Source: Aplysia californica
Taxonomy: Eukaryota > Mollusca > Gastropoda > Aplysiida > Aplysiidae
Reading direction: 5' to 3'
Assembly: GCF_000002075.1 (NCBI RefSeq)
Contig: NW_004797274.1
Coordinates: 3,551,873 to 3,615,872, forward strand
Length of the DNA stretch: 64,000 bases
The notes beneath the pieces are model-generated. The model was not told where the DNA came from and did no database searches. It saw only the letters and a list, made by a program, of their open reading frames with translations. Position numbers and translations under genes: made by a program. Every line of letters starts with the position of its first letter. The stretch's first letter is position 1. This document shows, piece after piece, positions 1-12,900 of this stretch.

Positions 1-2026
1 GGTCTGGAGCAGACCAGGTATTTCACCCAAGGCTGCTAGGACTTGTTGATAGTCACAGACCACAAACCCTTGAAGAAAATCTTTGGGGACAGGATGTTGG
101 ATGAGATATCAAACACACGGCTCTTTCGTTTGAAGCAGCGAATGTTACCGTGGTACTTCCGCATCCAGCATATGCCAGGGGTCACAAACAGCGTTGCTGA
201 TGCAATGTCAAGATACCCCTCACCATACGCGAACAACACACTCTCCATTGCAGACATGTCAGAAAGCATGATCGCAGCATCCATTCGCGGTGATGTGGTA
301 GATGTGACCACCATATCATCGGACCGCATAGTCACAGAAACCCAAAAAGACAGCGTACTCTCAGCCCAACTCAGTGCCCTTATATCATCAAATGATTGAG
401 AATGGGAAGGCCAGAATTGAGTGAGTATGCGGGATATCGCGAGTCCCTATACGTCTTGGATGGTGTCATCCTCTACAGAGATAGAGTTGTCATACCATTG
501 TCCCTAAGGAAGACCATTACTGAGGGTCTTCACGCTGCTCACCAAGGAGTCTCATCAATGGAGATACTGGCTCAGTCCACTGTGTTCTGGCCAGGAATGA
601 CTAATGACATACAGCATGTTCGAGCCAGATGCACGGATTGCAACAAAAATGCACTGTCTCAAGCCCAACTTCCTTCAAACCCTGCCCACCCACCCTAAAC
701 CTCATTCGAGAAAGTCTTTGCAGACTTCTTTGACTGTGGAGGCCACCACTATCTGGTGATCGGTGACCGTCTGTCTGGGTGGCCTGAGGTTTATTCCACC
801 ACCACAGGAAGTGCCCATGCTGGAGCAAGAGGCCTTATAGCCTGTCTACGGAAATTCTTTGCCACATTTGGGGTACCAGAGGAGTTGTCATCAGACGGCG
901 GCCCTGAATTCACTGCCAGCCAGACAAAGAATTTCCTGTCCACATGGGGTGTACACCATAGGAAATCGTGCGCATACCACCCACAATCCAATGGGCGTGC
1001 TGAAGTAGCGGTCAAATCGGCCAAGCACCTACTCAGATCAAACATCAACCCCTCAGGAAGCCTCGACAGCAACAAATTCCTGAAAGCCCTTCTGCAACTT
1101 AGGAACACCCCAGACCCTGATTGCAAGCTTTCACCTGCTGAGTTAGTCTTCGGGCGTCCGATCAGAGACATATATTCTCTTTTGTGAATAGGCTTGAAAA
1201 ATTTTGTAATAAAGCCATACCACCCACTTGAAGAGAGGCATGGGCAGCCAAGGAAACTGCGCTACGGACAAGGTTTGTAAAAACATCAGAGAAGCTCAAC
1301 GAGCACTCAAGAAACCTGCCCAAGATGTCCATTGGGGACAGATGTTTTGTCCAGAACCAGACTGGCAATAACCCTAAAAGATGGGACCGAACAGGATTAG
1401 TTGTTGAAACCGGCCCCAATGACCAATACGTGGTCAACGATTGATGGTTCAGGACGGCTGACGTCAAGAAACCGGCGCTGCCTTCGCCAGTTCCAGCCTG
1501 CCACTTCAACCATACAACCCGCACTAGCACGTAACAGCCCAAATGACTTTGAGGTTACTCTGCCTTTGGAGGAGATCCATACGGGACAAAAGTTTCCAAC
1601 TGAGCCAGTCAATGAGGAGCAATTTAAAGAATTGCTCCAAGCCCTTCCCCTCAGCCCCATCCCCCAGAAGCACCTCAGGAGGCAAAGAAAAGTCTTTCCG
1701 CAGCCCTGAAACGCCTTCTTCCAAACAATAAAGAGGGGTTACAGGAAGCGGTCAAACCTGAGGAGCAGGGGGGGAGAAAACCAAGGGGGGGGGGGAGGAA
1801 AGATCTGAACATGCCATGAACTTGGGGGGGATGTATGGTTATTTGTTATATATGATATTATTAGTTCATGTTCTCTGTACGTTATGTGGTGTACCCCATA
1901 TTATTTCTTGTTATGTCGTACCTGTATCATTCATTGTCCCTGTTAATCCATGTTCACAGATGAAGTCATCATCTACCGTTGATAATAAATGAACTACACT
2001 GAAGAGTCTTAGAGTCTTTCTTCACA
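1..2026 (+). mobile_element. Ty3/gypsy LTR retroelement, 3' part, broken fossil
   Basis: The window opens inside the pol region of a Ty3/gypsy-type LTR retrotransposon. In order, one sees the end of an RNase H domain (about 43-250, with the family motif TDHKPL), the zinc-binding region that precedes integrase (about 480-690), an integrase core (about 700-1190, with the typical block around SSDGGPEFT and YHPQSNGRAE), a low-similarity C-terminal stretch, a G-rich tract near 1823-1830 and a probable 3' LTR. The 5' part (gag, protease, most of reverse transcriptase, 5' LTR) lies outside the window. The copy is broken, with several interruptions. Age cannot be estimated because the partner LTR is not visible. 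Confidence 0.85.
1832..2026 (+). repeat. Probable 3' LTR of the Ty3/gypsy fossil
   Basis: A roughly 195-bp segment begins with TGTATGG directly after a G-rich polypurine-like tract and ends with TTCTTCACA, which fits the TG...CA ends of LTRs. It holds an AATAAA-like signal near 1983. The second LTR lies outside the window, so the boundaries are inferred from the end dinucleotides and the polypurine tract only. Confidence 0.55.
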
Positions 2027-2554
2027 TAAGATGCATGTTGGGTGGTCAGTTCCTGTTTTGACCAATACTATAAGTACTATAATTAACATTGTAGTACTTC
2101 GCTATTACCAGCACATTTACTAATTTATAAGGGCCTTTAATATTTTCTCATGAGGCCAAACCGCTGAACGTCCCTCCTGCCCAGGCATCCCTGCTTCAAG
2201 ATCACAATTAAAGTCACCTGCCTTTGCCATTCCACTACTCAGTCAAATGTAGGCCTATAATGTAGTTTGGCATTAGGATGTGGAAGTCAAATTTTTTTTA
2301 ATCACACATTTATAACATGGCCAAAATTAGAAGCGAGTAGAAGCAGAAGGTCGGATCGTGGTGCTGTAAGAACGAAAAAAAGCTGGTTTATTATTTTAAT
2401 TTTGTTTGAATCTGTTTAGAGTGTGGGGAACACCTCGAAAAAAATTTAAAAACAGTTCAGAGAATAAATTTCGACTTTCAAGAAACTATTAAATCTAGAT
2501 TCTAGATCTAGTCTAGATCTAGACTCTAGATCTAATTTATGTGATAATAATAAT
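2027..2554. other. Intergenic stretch between LTR fossil and inverted repeat
   Basis: AT-rich sequence with no coding signal I can support. Its only distinct structure is a run of TAGATC-type palindromic hexamers near the right end, listed separately. Confidence 0.5.
2489..2535. repeat. TAGATC palindromic hexamer array
   Basis: Overlapping TCTAGA and AGATCT palindromes form a short array. Similar short arrays recur near 4090-4130, 4195-4235, 4674-4700, 6620-6635, 18483-18500 and 18630-18730. They look like a low-complexity repeat rather than a protein binding site. Confidence 0.6.
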
Positions 2555-3258
2555 GAAAGGAAGAGGCTAGCCTTACTTAATGTCGGCTAGACAGTCTAGC
2601 CGTACTTATTCTTAATATGATGGCTAGACTGACCATTTAAAAAAAAAATAGGCCTATACTGAATTGTAAATATACATTTTTAGTTTGCAGTACCTAAAGT
2701 ATTTGTATTTGAGACGAAACCAGGTGCCTTAATGACAGTGCATGTATTTTAAACCTCCTGTTTTCTAATGTTAATAGGACCTAAGATACTAGCCGTACTT
2801 AATATTGATGGCTGAATTGTAAATGAATTTTTTTGTTTGCAAAGCCTAAAGTATTTGTATTTCAGACAAAACCAAAAGGTGCCTTACTGACTTACATGTA
2901 TTTGAAGGTAAGATTGAAGAATACCGGACCAGCGGACTGACTTTGTCTATGTCTCTACCTTAGGAATTCATAAAATTTTCCCGTTTTTAATATCTCTCAA
3001 TGGAGAATCTCGGACCGGTAGATCTAGATCTATTTATTAAAAATTTGTCAGGGGGGAGACCCCCCTGAACCCCCCCTCCCCCCTCCTCCACCCAAACAAC
3101 CCGCCCCACTTTCTCGCGCAATAATGTATGAGTGGTCCGATGCCGATATTCTTCAATCTTCCCTATTGAACCAGGTCTAATGAGACCTGTGTACTGAACA
3201 GGCTTGAGTCGATAGGGCCAAACCTAGATCTAAGTACGGCTAGACTGGCAGTCTAGCC
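2555..3258 (+). repeat. Long inverted repeat, left arm
   Basis: This arm matches the reverse complement of 6533-7971 once each arm's private insertion is removed. The match runs from GAAAGGAAGAGGCTAGCC at the outer end to AAGTACGGCTAGACTGGCAG at the inner end, at high identity by eye (around 90%). Within the arm, a unit containing GAATTGTAAAT and CCTAAAGTATTTGTATTT is repeated twice in tandem. Small hairpins of the form GGCTAGACTG...CAGTCTAGCC mark several positions. No transposase is visible. Confidence 0.85.
2907..3163. mobile_element. Small TIR element (257 bp) inside the left arm
   Basis: About 20-bp imperfect terminal inverted repeats (AAGATTGAAGAATACCGG at the left and its near reverse complement at 3147-3160) are flanked by tattTGAA / tatTGAA, an imperfect 7-8 bp target duplication. 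The right arm of the long inverted repeat has the uninterrupted sequence TGTATTTGAACC, so it acts as an empty site and proves that this is an insertion. Size and duplication length suggest a hAT-type MITE, but the superfamily is a guess. Confidence 0.75.
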
Positions 3259-3952
3259 TAGACTCTCGGTCTATAGTACGGCTAGCCACTGAAATGATTA
3301 AACGACATCAACGGCGCTTGACTTTGACACAAGTGACAAGATATGGACATAATACCTGTAAACTATAATGGCTCTCAAATGCCCGAGTATGGATCGTTTA
3401 GAATTGTTCGAACAAAAGCTTTAGACATAAAGTGACAATGCATTTATTTTGATAAGAACTTACACAAATTTATCAACCTGACAGGACAAGCCGTTTCATT
3501 GATTATGTAGATAGACTTGAGCTATGCCAACATTGTTTACAGTGTTGTTATTGAAGCTTTAAAAAAATTATAACCGGAAAATTGCTCCAGGTTCACTGGG
3601 AGATTAATGAAACCTCCCTGCTCTGGGCTGGGAGAGAAAAGATGTTGTTTGCATTAAGGATATCATTGATCAGCCCAAAAATAGTGTTTTACACTTATTT
3701 CACGGTTAAATTTTAAATATGGGAGTCAAGTTTACATTTAAGAGACAAAAATATTGAGAGTGCAGTTCAGTTACTACACAATGGTTGATCCCTGATATTA
3801 CTTACCGGAAGTTTGAAACCGAAAGCTGCTGTTTACAGTATGCCATGCGTTCTGAGTTCCTACACATCACGCTTGTTGTTGGATTTACCTCCCTCGAAAT
3901 GTGTGCGCTGTTTTAGTATCGCATTTATAATACATGTCTAGAGTGTACGAAA
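3259..3952 (+). promoter_or_regulatory. UTP20: Probable UTP20 promoter and 5' UTR region
   Basis: This 694-bp stretch lies between the inverted-repeat arm and the UTP20 start codon. I see no TATA box at a convincing position, which is usual for ribosome-biogenesis genes. A consensus ETS-type site lies 141 bases before the ATG. The transcription start cannot be read from the sequence. Confidence 0.45.
3804..3812 (+). promoter_or_regulatory. ETS/GABP-like site ACCGGAAGT
   Basis: A perfect match to the ETS-family consensus (ACCGGAAGT) lies 141 bases upstream of the proposed start codon. Such sites are common in TATA-less promoters of housekeeping and ribosome-biogenesis genes. Function here is inferred from motif and position only. 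Confidence 0.4.
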
Positions 3953-3994
3953 ATGGGAAAATCTTCAAAGCACAAAACTCAAAATGTTCATCAC
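3953..3994 (+). CDS. UTP20: UTP20 exon 1 (start codon)
   Basis: Residues 1-14, MGKSSKHKTQNVHH, ending in phase 0 at a strong donor GTAAGT. The pattern HKTxN followed by the exon 2 sequence matches the human N-terminus MKTKPVSHKTENTYR, which decides this start. The ATG context is GAAAATGG. The exon lies in the loop of the long inverted repeat, and intron 1 after it is 5.6 kb. Confidence 0.85.
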
Positions 3995-6900
3995 GTAAGT
4001 AGACTGGAAGTTGAAATTGTTTCGGAATGCTCTCCTCAGCCTCAGGGCCTCAGGTCTGCCGGGGCCGGGGTAACCGACAGTCAGTAACTGATTCTAGATT
4101 AGATCTATTCTAGATTAGATCTAGTATAGATTGTGAAGAGGCATATATAGAGCTTGTTGTTGAGCGAGGGTTTGCGCTATACAAATGCTATCTATTATCT
4201 AGATCTAATATTATTAGATCTATATCTAGATCTAGGAAGTACTCCCTATAGCCTGTATAATATTTCTTAACTATCATTATTAATGATAATGGAAGGACTT
4301 TCGTAACGAGCGATCACCCCCATCAAACTATTCAAACACAATAAAGAAGAGGCCTAAACCTAACCCAAACCCTAACCCTATCCCTACCCCTACTCCTACC
4401 CCTAGCCCTCAATCCGGAAGGACTTCCGTAACGAGCGACCACCCCATCAAACACGATAAAGATTAGAAGGGGCCTAGACCTAACCCTACCCCTACCCCAA
4501 GCCCTCAATTCTGCTCTGTCTCATAGTGGTCGCTCGTTATGGAAGTCCTCCCCTCAATCCTGCTCTGTCTCATAGTGGTCGCTCGTTACGGAAGTCCTCC
4601 CTTATTAACTATCACGACGATAACTCGAACTGTCCTGTTGTCGTCTCTACGCAAGACTACTCTTGGCTCTTACTCTAGATCTAGATACTAGATTCTAGAT
4701 AGGCTTCCTACTAATGTAATACTCGATTGCTTGTAAAACCACCCAAGAAAGGAGACCTGCATGAGCGTAAAAATGACAGAGGAATCATGATGCTCTCCTG
4801 TCCATTCCTGGGAAGATTTTTTAAGTCGTACCATACTGGAAAGACTGAAGGAAGGCGTGAATGTAAAACTAAGAGAGGAGCAGGCAGGATTTTGTAAAAA
4901 GAGATCATGTACAAATCAGATTGCAACTTTGAGGATAATAGTTGAGCAGTCCGAAGAGTAGAACTCTTCCCTATACGTTAAAACTTTGTTGACTACGAGA
5001 AAGCTTTTGACAGCCTAGATAGGGACTCATTATGAAACTCATGCATGCGCTACTACGGAGTACCTGACAAGTTCCTGAGATTGATCAAGAAGATGTGTGA
5101 GGGAATGAGCTGCAGTGTCTTACTTGGAGGGTAGTGGACAGGCTCGTTTGAAGTGAAAACAGGAGTGAGACAGGGATGCCTGCTATCGCCTTTTTTCTTT
5201 TTAATTAGCAGTGGATTGAATAATGAGACAGACGATATTGGGACAATGCGGTGGCATTCAGTAAACCCTTTCCAGTCAGTTGGAAGACTTGGACTTTGCC
5301 GACGACATGGCACTTCTTTCTCACAGTTGCGCCCAGGGCCCAGATGCAACAGAAGACAGATTGCCTCAGGACCTTCTCCCATAGTGTTGGACTCCATATT
5401 CACACGGATAATACGAAAGTTGTTCGAATGAGTGCAGCCGACGTTCCCATCACACTGCAAGGGGCACCATTGGCGGATGTTGAATCCTTCACCTACCTGG
5501 GAAGTGTCATCAACAAGGCAGGGGGAACAGACGAAGACATAAGATCAGAATCCAAAAGGCAAGAGCCGCATTCATCATCCTCAGGAATATATATGGATGT
5601 CTAAGGAACTGGCATTGAACACCAAGATGAGGATCTTTAAAACAAACGTGAAGACTGTTCTACTGGATGGTGCAGAGACATGGAGGCTCAAAGCATCAGC
5701 AGCAAGGAAACTGCAGAGCTTTGACATAAAAATGGATGTCTAAGAAGGAGTGGGGATCAAGTGGTACGATCGAGTCACAAATGCTCAACTGTGGGAAAGA
5801 AGAACAAGCCAAAGGCCAATAAAGAAAGAAATACAGGTGAAGAAATGGAAATGGATTGGGCACACCCTGAGGAACCTCCGACAAGCATCATCAGACAGGC
5901 TTTGATGTGGAATCCACAAAGAAAACCTAAGAAAGGAAGACTAAAGATGACATGGAGGTGAGCGGTACAAGCGGAAATGGAAATCCAAAAAGGCAGGGAT
6001 ATCATGGAAACAGCTAGAAAAGGATGCACTGAACAGGCTTCACTGGGAGTTAAAAGGGCAAGAGAGATGTCATAAATCCTCCCCGGGGTCTCATCAGTTT
6101 ATTTTTGAGTAACGGGAGGCCATTTTACCAGTTGTGTGCTTGAACATAGGTCACCGTGGATTTCTAAATCTTAAGTCTTAAGTTAACTTCTTCAACTGTC
6201 TGCACTATTAATTGACTGTACTCTGTGCTTAACAGTACTGTTCAGTTGTCTTAGTTGGCCGGAAGGTGTTATTGGGAGTCGATTCCCCATAATGTCAACT
6301 GGTTATTGGGAGTTGACTTCCCATAATGTCAACTGGTTATTGGAAAAACGCAATTATTTTTTACCTCGAAGGGTTTTGTCGAGGTTCTTTAACAAAAATA
6401 CAAAAGCTGATTCAATGAGCTATTTGAAAAAAATAAACAAAAGTAAATTTCTGAATCGCTTATCTCATTTGCATAAAGGGAGGACTTCCGTGAGTTGCCA
6501 CTGTGGACTAGCCTGGCTTTCTCCTTCGTAGTTAAGTATGGCTAGACTGGCAGTCTAGCCGTACTTAGATCTAGGTTTGGCCCTATCGACTCAAACCTGT
6601 AAAGTACACAGGTCTCATTAGATCTAGATCTAGTAATTATTGAGGTTCAAATACATCATGCAAGTCAGTAAGGCACCTTTTGGTTTTGTCTGAAATTCAA
6701 ATACTTTAGGCATTGCAAACTAAAAATTTCATTTACAATTCAGCCATCAATATTAAGTACGGCTAGCCTGACAGTCTAGCCGTCCTTAAGTACTTATCTT
6801 AGGCCCTATTAACATTGGAAAACAGGATGTTTAAAATACATGCACTGTCATTGTTGTTGTTTTTTAAAGCACCTGGTTTAGTCTCAAATACAAATACTTC

Positions 6901-9900
6901 AGGTACTGCAAACTAAAAATATATACAGTAGTCTCCGCCTAAGATCCCACCGCTTACGATCCCGGTTCGCTTAAGATCCCGCTGTTTTAAGAAAACAGAA
7001 TTTTTGCTATACAAAAGTCACCCCTAAGATCCCGCTCTGATTCACTCTGGAGGTCTACATTCGGCTAAGATCCCGCATTTCAGATCATAATTTGCGGAAC
7101 AAAAACTCGGGCAGGCACAGCCGATCAACCAAGAGTGAAAAGTTGAGATCAATAAACTGTCCGTCGCGTCAAAGATCAGCCACTATCGTGAATGTGATCA
7201 CATACACACTGTAAAACTGGATGAAGCGACACAATGTTTGCCCCCGACGGGATCACACCGGGATGTGAACTGACCGACGCGTTTGTTTTCCCCACGCATC
7301 ACACTCACACCTGAGCTCCCCCCCTAAACTTACATCACTCGCTGGGTGGAAAGGGCCTACACGTTCGTTCCAGGCGGGATCACATCGAACCGTGAACTCT
7401 TCCCTGACCATTGCAGTAGGCGTTGATTGCAGCAGTTGTCTCTAAGCCAGAATTTGCTAGACAGACTGAATTTTAATTGGTGTGTTCACGACGTAATGGT
7501 GTGTAACGACAAAGGCGTTTGGGGAGGGGGTTAGCTCGGTCTGAGATGGAAAGCTATAAATTTTCTACAGGTAAGGGGGAGGGGCAACTGAATAAGCGTA
7601 GATCTTGAGACTCATGATAGGATAATACGTGAAAATGGCACGACTCATGGCACTATGCACTGTGATAGGCCATCAAGGTTAACCACTCATTGCTCTCCAT
7701 ACCTCACAAACCAACCAAGGGGTCACGTCAGTTCATTTTAGGGTGGAGGGAGACCATTTTACCGATTGTAAGCCTTAACATGGGTTCCCATAGATACTTC
7801 CCTGGGATCGTCGGTTAAGATCCCGGTTCGTCTAAGATCCCGCATTTCTTTGCTCCCGAGCACCGCGATCTTAGGCGGAGACTACTGTATTTACAATTCA
7901 GTAGGCCTATTTTTTTTAATGGTCAGTCTAGCCATCATATTAAGAATAAGTACGGCTAGCCTCTTCCTTTCTCCTTTGTCTACCTTTGTTTTGTTTTTTA
8001 ATGTGCTCGTGTTACGAAAATCCATTTCATTTCGCACCTGTTTTGAACAGAAGAAAAAAAAACCTAACCCTAAAACTTACCTCCAAGAAAGACTACGACT
8101 GATCAGGATGGGCAAGCCCCCTCCCACAACTACCCTAAAAGAAAAGAAAACTGCCCTTATCACTCTCAAACCAATCACTGACTTATAATCACAAACATTT
8201 TTAAAATTCTCTCCTCCTCCTCCCGCCTCCTCCCCCCCCCAATATACTGTCTCACAATAATAAGAAGGACTCCTGTAACAAGCGACCACCTAACAAACAC
8301 AATAGACAAGAGACTAATCCCTATCCCTACCCCTACCCCTCAATAAACAGTAAAGAAGAGACCCAATCCCTGACCCTGCCCCTAACCTTACCCCTAAAAA
8401 TGCGCAAACCACCGTAACTTTGTTATTAATATGTCAGATGTAATCTCTGACTCGTAACAGCATCAATTGATTAATGGGAGTCGGTTCCTTATAATGTCAA
8501 ATGATTATAGGGAGTCAACTCCCAATAATCACTTTGATGTGGGCCTATCTGACCAATTTATTATAATTCTACCATTATCTGTGAAATGTAGTGATGTCTG
8601 TGTTGTTGGGGGGTTTTTTCCTTTAACTGTTTACTGCTGGTGGTGGTCTTGATAATATGAATATGATTCTCTGGACATCTTAGAGTGATGGTTTCGGTGT
8701 GATTGATAAACAGGCCGATGGAGAGAAATTACCAAAGTTCATTCACTCTTTTTTTGCCTGATACATGTTTATTCATCAGCGGGTCAAGACTTTGAGGTAG
8801 AGGGGGAAATGGTTTGACTCATTGCATGACATGAGTCATGAGATACCAATAAATAAGTACTGGAAAACGAATTTTGGATTTGATGAGAGCCCTGTGCATA
8901 TAGCACACTTTGGCAGAGGCCATCAGGTGCATGTTTAATATTTATGCAATCGAAATAGTTATAACTTGTTGGAAACATTATGCGATCAAAGTTCTGTGTG
9001 CTATTTTCAAGATCAATAATCCTGTAGTAGGCTAATGATATTGTTTTGGTCACGTTTTCCGCCCCTGCATTCTGTGTTCCCCCTCTCCTTGTTCTTCCAA
9101 CTCTGTCTCTGGGTATCTGCCCACTTTCAGTTTGTCCTTGAGTTGGGGGTTTTTTTGTGTGTTTTTTTTAAGGATATATATATATGTAAATGCTGACGGC
9201 CAGGCATTATTTTGACAGATGTTCTTTCTTCCACAGGCTGAAATCTGGAATTAGTTCGGAGGTTGTTTGGGTTTTTAAAAATAATGTGAAGGTTAAACAT
9301 AGAACAGCGCAGACATTGAAATACACAACCTAAGTTATGCAAGACACCTGTACTTGTTGGGAAGTCCTCTATTTTGATATGATAGTCTGTATAATATATT
9401 ATATATTGCATGAGCATGTTTTGATAATATGATTGTGTGTGCATTGAAGTAAAATTGTCTCTTTTGTTTGTGAAATAAAGTTGTCTGTTTCTTAAATTTC
9501 TGTTTAGAAGAAAAGAGGCCAGTCTTGTCTTTGTTAGGAGACTTATTTACTCATTTACCTCTTTTGTTGTGAAAGTAAAAGTGACCTCTCTCATTTTGAA
9601 TGTTTCAGTTCATATCGTTTTCGGAGCGCATCTCCAATGTGAATGTTGACGTGATCCATCTTATACGCAAAGTCCATGATGATCAGGTGAGACAGACTTT
9701 GTATTGAAGTTGCTATGTTGACCAGTATGATAGACTGCTTTTGTGTTCTAATTGTCGTGACCATCAAAGTGATAGAAAATAAAGTCTACTTAAGCTGTAT
9801 ATATATTTAGCTAAAATTCATGGTCATGCCATAACATGTCTTTATAGTTTCTATGGTTTTCATGTAATTTACTTACTTCTTACTAACCTAGAAAGAGACC

Positions 9901-12900
9901 TAATGAAATATAAACTTAAATGCTTGATATTGTCAGAATGTACTTGTTGATGGTTCCCGTTGATTTTTTTCGACTGAAAATGGTGTATTAAATTAGTCCA
10001 AATGGTAAATCAGAAGTTGTATGGTTTGTGTCCATTAAAGTGCCTTGTTTTTGACAGCCTCTGTCAAGGGAAAAATGTCAATTTTACAGGCTGCTCTGTG
10101 TGCTAGCACCTGTGCTGCAATGCAATTCCGGGTTGCTGTTGTTGTTTTTTTTATATCTGTCTGTCTTTGTGTGCATTCTGAAGGTATTTCTTTTCGTTCA
10201 TAACATGTGGTTTATGTAAAGTGATTTGTGGTTTCGAACGTAGTCCTTCTGATAAAAAAACAACTTGTCTTTCTAATCACAATTTAGAAATGGAAATCCA
10301 ACTTCTATCGTATACTGAAGTAAAGCTTAAGTCATTATTGTTTTCCTTGCTTATGTTGTGCTCATATATTATATATATCTCTTTACTTTCAGGGAGAGGC
10401 AGGGACATACTTTGGAGAAGCTTTGTCAAAATGGACAGACCTTGACCTCACAGATCACTTCAGTAAGAGAATGGCAATTCTTTTATGAGGGTGTGGAGGT
10501 TATCACTGATATTTCCATGATTTTCTTTTTCTTCACTGTGAAAGGCTTAAGTTTTTTGGCACTTCTTGACATGAGAAATATGGGAATGCAGCAAAGCATG
10601 ACTTTTTTCATGAGTTTTAACTTTCAATTTAGCCCTTTAAAAAAGCTATGACCGAATTTGTGACTTGTCTGGTTTTTCAGTTACGCTAGGAACTGATTGT
10701 CTTATAAATTGTTTAGTAAATGTAGTCACGAGTTAGTTTTTAACCCCATCTTTGCGAAGATATGAACATTTCAAATACAGAACTTAGCAACAACTGTCTG
10801 TCGTCTCTTTAAAAATCAGCAAAGTGACAATCAGTTGAACCATGGACTTGTCTTGGTAAACAGGTCAAGGTCTAAGTTTTACGGTAAAAGTCTGCTTGAG
10901 CTGTACATTCATCACAGCTTAGTTTAACCAACTTTTCACATCCGAGGTCTCCGCTGGCTGTGGGGGCCACATATAAGTTAGTGTGATGTCATGTGCAAAC
11001 TATGCTTTTAACTCATTTTAAGAATGTGGGCGTCAAGTCAACTTATATTTATTCATTGTTGATTTGACTTTGCTAACGATGAAACAGTAGCTATTACAAA
11101 TCCGCTTTAGTACTAAATAGGGCCCCACCTTTTCTACGCTCTCCTTGCTCTCTTACTGAAAGTATTATACTTGAAAACCAGATCTGAGATTTCTACTCAA
11201 ACAAGATAATAATGCTCCTTGTTGTGGTTCTGTCAGCAATGTCTGTTTAGGTTGTTTTTTGGGGGGTTTTCAGCAGTTAATGTTATTAGTTGGTGGTTGG
11301 AGGGCGCTCTAGTGTGGTTTACCCCTTCTTTTCTATCAAACATCTATCATCCTGCCTTACCTCTCCTTTTTTGTTTGTGCGTGTTTGTTATTCTCTTGTA
11401 ACACCTCTAAATTTCGACACTTATTTGACCTTATTGTGTAGGAGAGCAGTCACACTTTTAGTCAAATGTATATTATTTCCTTCCTCCTTGCAGCGAGTTT
11501 CCGCAGAGAGATCTCTGGTCAGGTTCAGACATTTGAGCAGCTGGTCCACCACAAGGTACAGTGTTACTTTCTTTCCTCACTGTCTCATATCTTGTCTGCT
11601 GTCCTAGTTATCTTAGATTTTCTTGTTTGTATCTCTTATTAGTTTATGGTCACCATAAAGTCTCATCCTAGAATTGTAAATGGGCTGATTCAACAATGTC
11701 ATGTTCATAACTGTGCCTGAACTGCAACAGGGAATTGCTGCTTTTTCTTTCCTAATCTTTACTATCATCATTTTCTCCTCTACTTTTTTTCTCTGTTTGT
11801 CACACTCTTGTGACCCCTTATTTCCAGGGTGCCTTGATGGTCGAAGCAGAAAGCTAGAGTGGTGAGCAAAGTAAGCCTGATTCCCTGTAAAGATTTCTCT
11901 GTTGACATCCGCCCCTTGGCACTCATATGACCGTATGCAGTTGTGTGAGCTGTAAAACCTCTACCAAAAGTAAAAAGTCTTACTGTCGCAAGTTTTTCTT
12001 TTTATCTCTTATCTATCTTTGTTCTGATCAGTGCATTATCAAACAAACATCTATTGTCCATATTTCTCGTGTTTCTTTTTTGTTTTTTACTCTCTTGTAA
12101 CACCTCTAATCTGGCACTTATATGACCTTATTGTGTTGCAAGTGCTGTAAAATGCTTACTAAAACAAATGTTATGATCACCTGTTATCTCACTGCTGCGT
12201 GTTTTTGCCATTTATCAGCTATCTCAGTTACATTCACTGCTGTAGGTCTCATTATTGGGAGAATGACTCTGTGGATACTTATTTCCCCCCCCCCCCCAAA
12301 AAAAAAATTATCCTCTCTTTATATGGATGTTCTTACAGGTTGTAGTTGTAATGTATTATTTAGCAATTTTGTTTCACTGACATGGGGATCACACTGGTGA
12401 CATGCACATTCCATCGTGGACTAAAATATTGCAAGTGTGGTGCAGTGTGTCACGACTGTAACTCTTTCTTCCCTGTTGTCTTTTAAACTGGTTTCTGGCA
12501 CTTTTTTTTTTTTGATTTTCTTCTTTGAGTTGATTTAAATGTTTCTCTCTTCTTTAAAAAAATTTTTTTTTAAATTGTAATATGATTTTTGGATTAATAT
12601 TTTTTAAATTCACATTACAGTGAAGGGATCCTTATTTATATGTTACCTTATCAAGTTTGAAGCAAATAGTTGTTTATGCTTTGTTTTGTTGTTTTTGGTT
12701 GTTGTTTTATTCTAAAATATAGTCACTTCCTGACACCCTGTCATTTGAGATAATGACATAAATTTTCTTCATGGCACGCTGGTGAGAATGGGAACTCAGC
12801 TAAGATATTTTCAGTATATTGGTATTTGAGTACCTGTGAAATGGCAGCTTGCGCTGAATGCTTCCCAGAAAGCTGAAAATGTTTCAGAATGTTATGGGAT

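Noticed and set aside
756-1187. Long open frame that could be taken for a host gene
   Set aside because: It is the integrase core of the Ty3/gypsy fossil, as its family motifs and position before a probable LTR show.
7850-8188. Candidate first exon of UTP20 (MGKPPPTTTLKEKK near 8109)
   Set aside because: It lacks a donor in phase and does not resemble the UTP20 N-terminus, while 3953-3994 matches it and has a strong donor.
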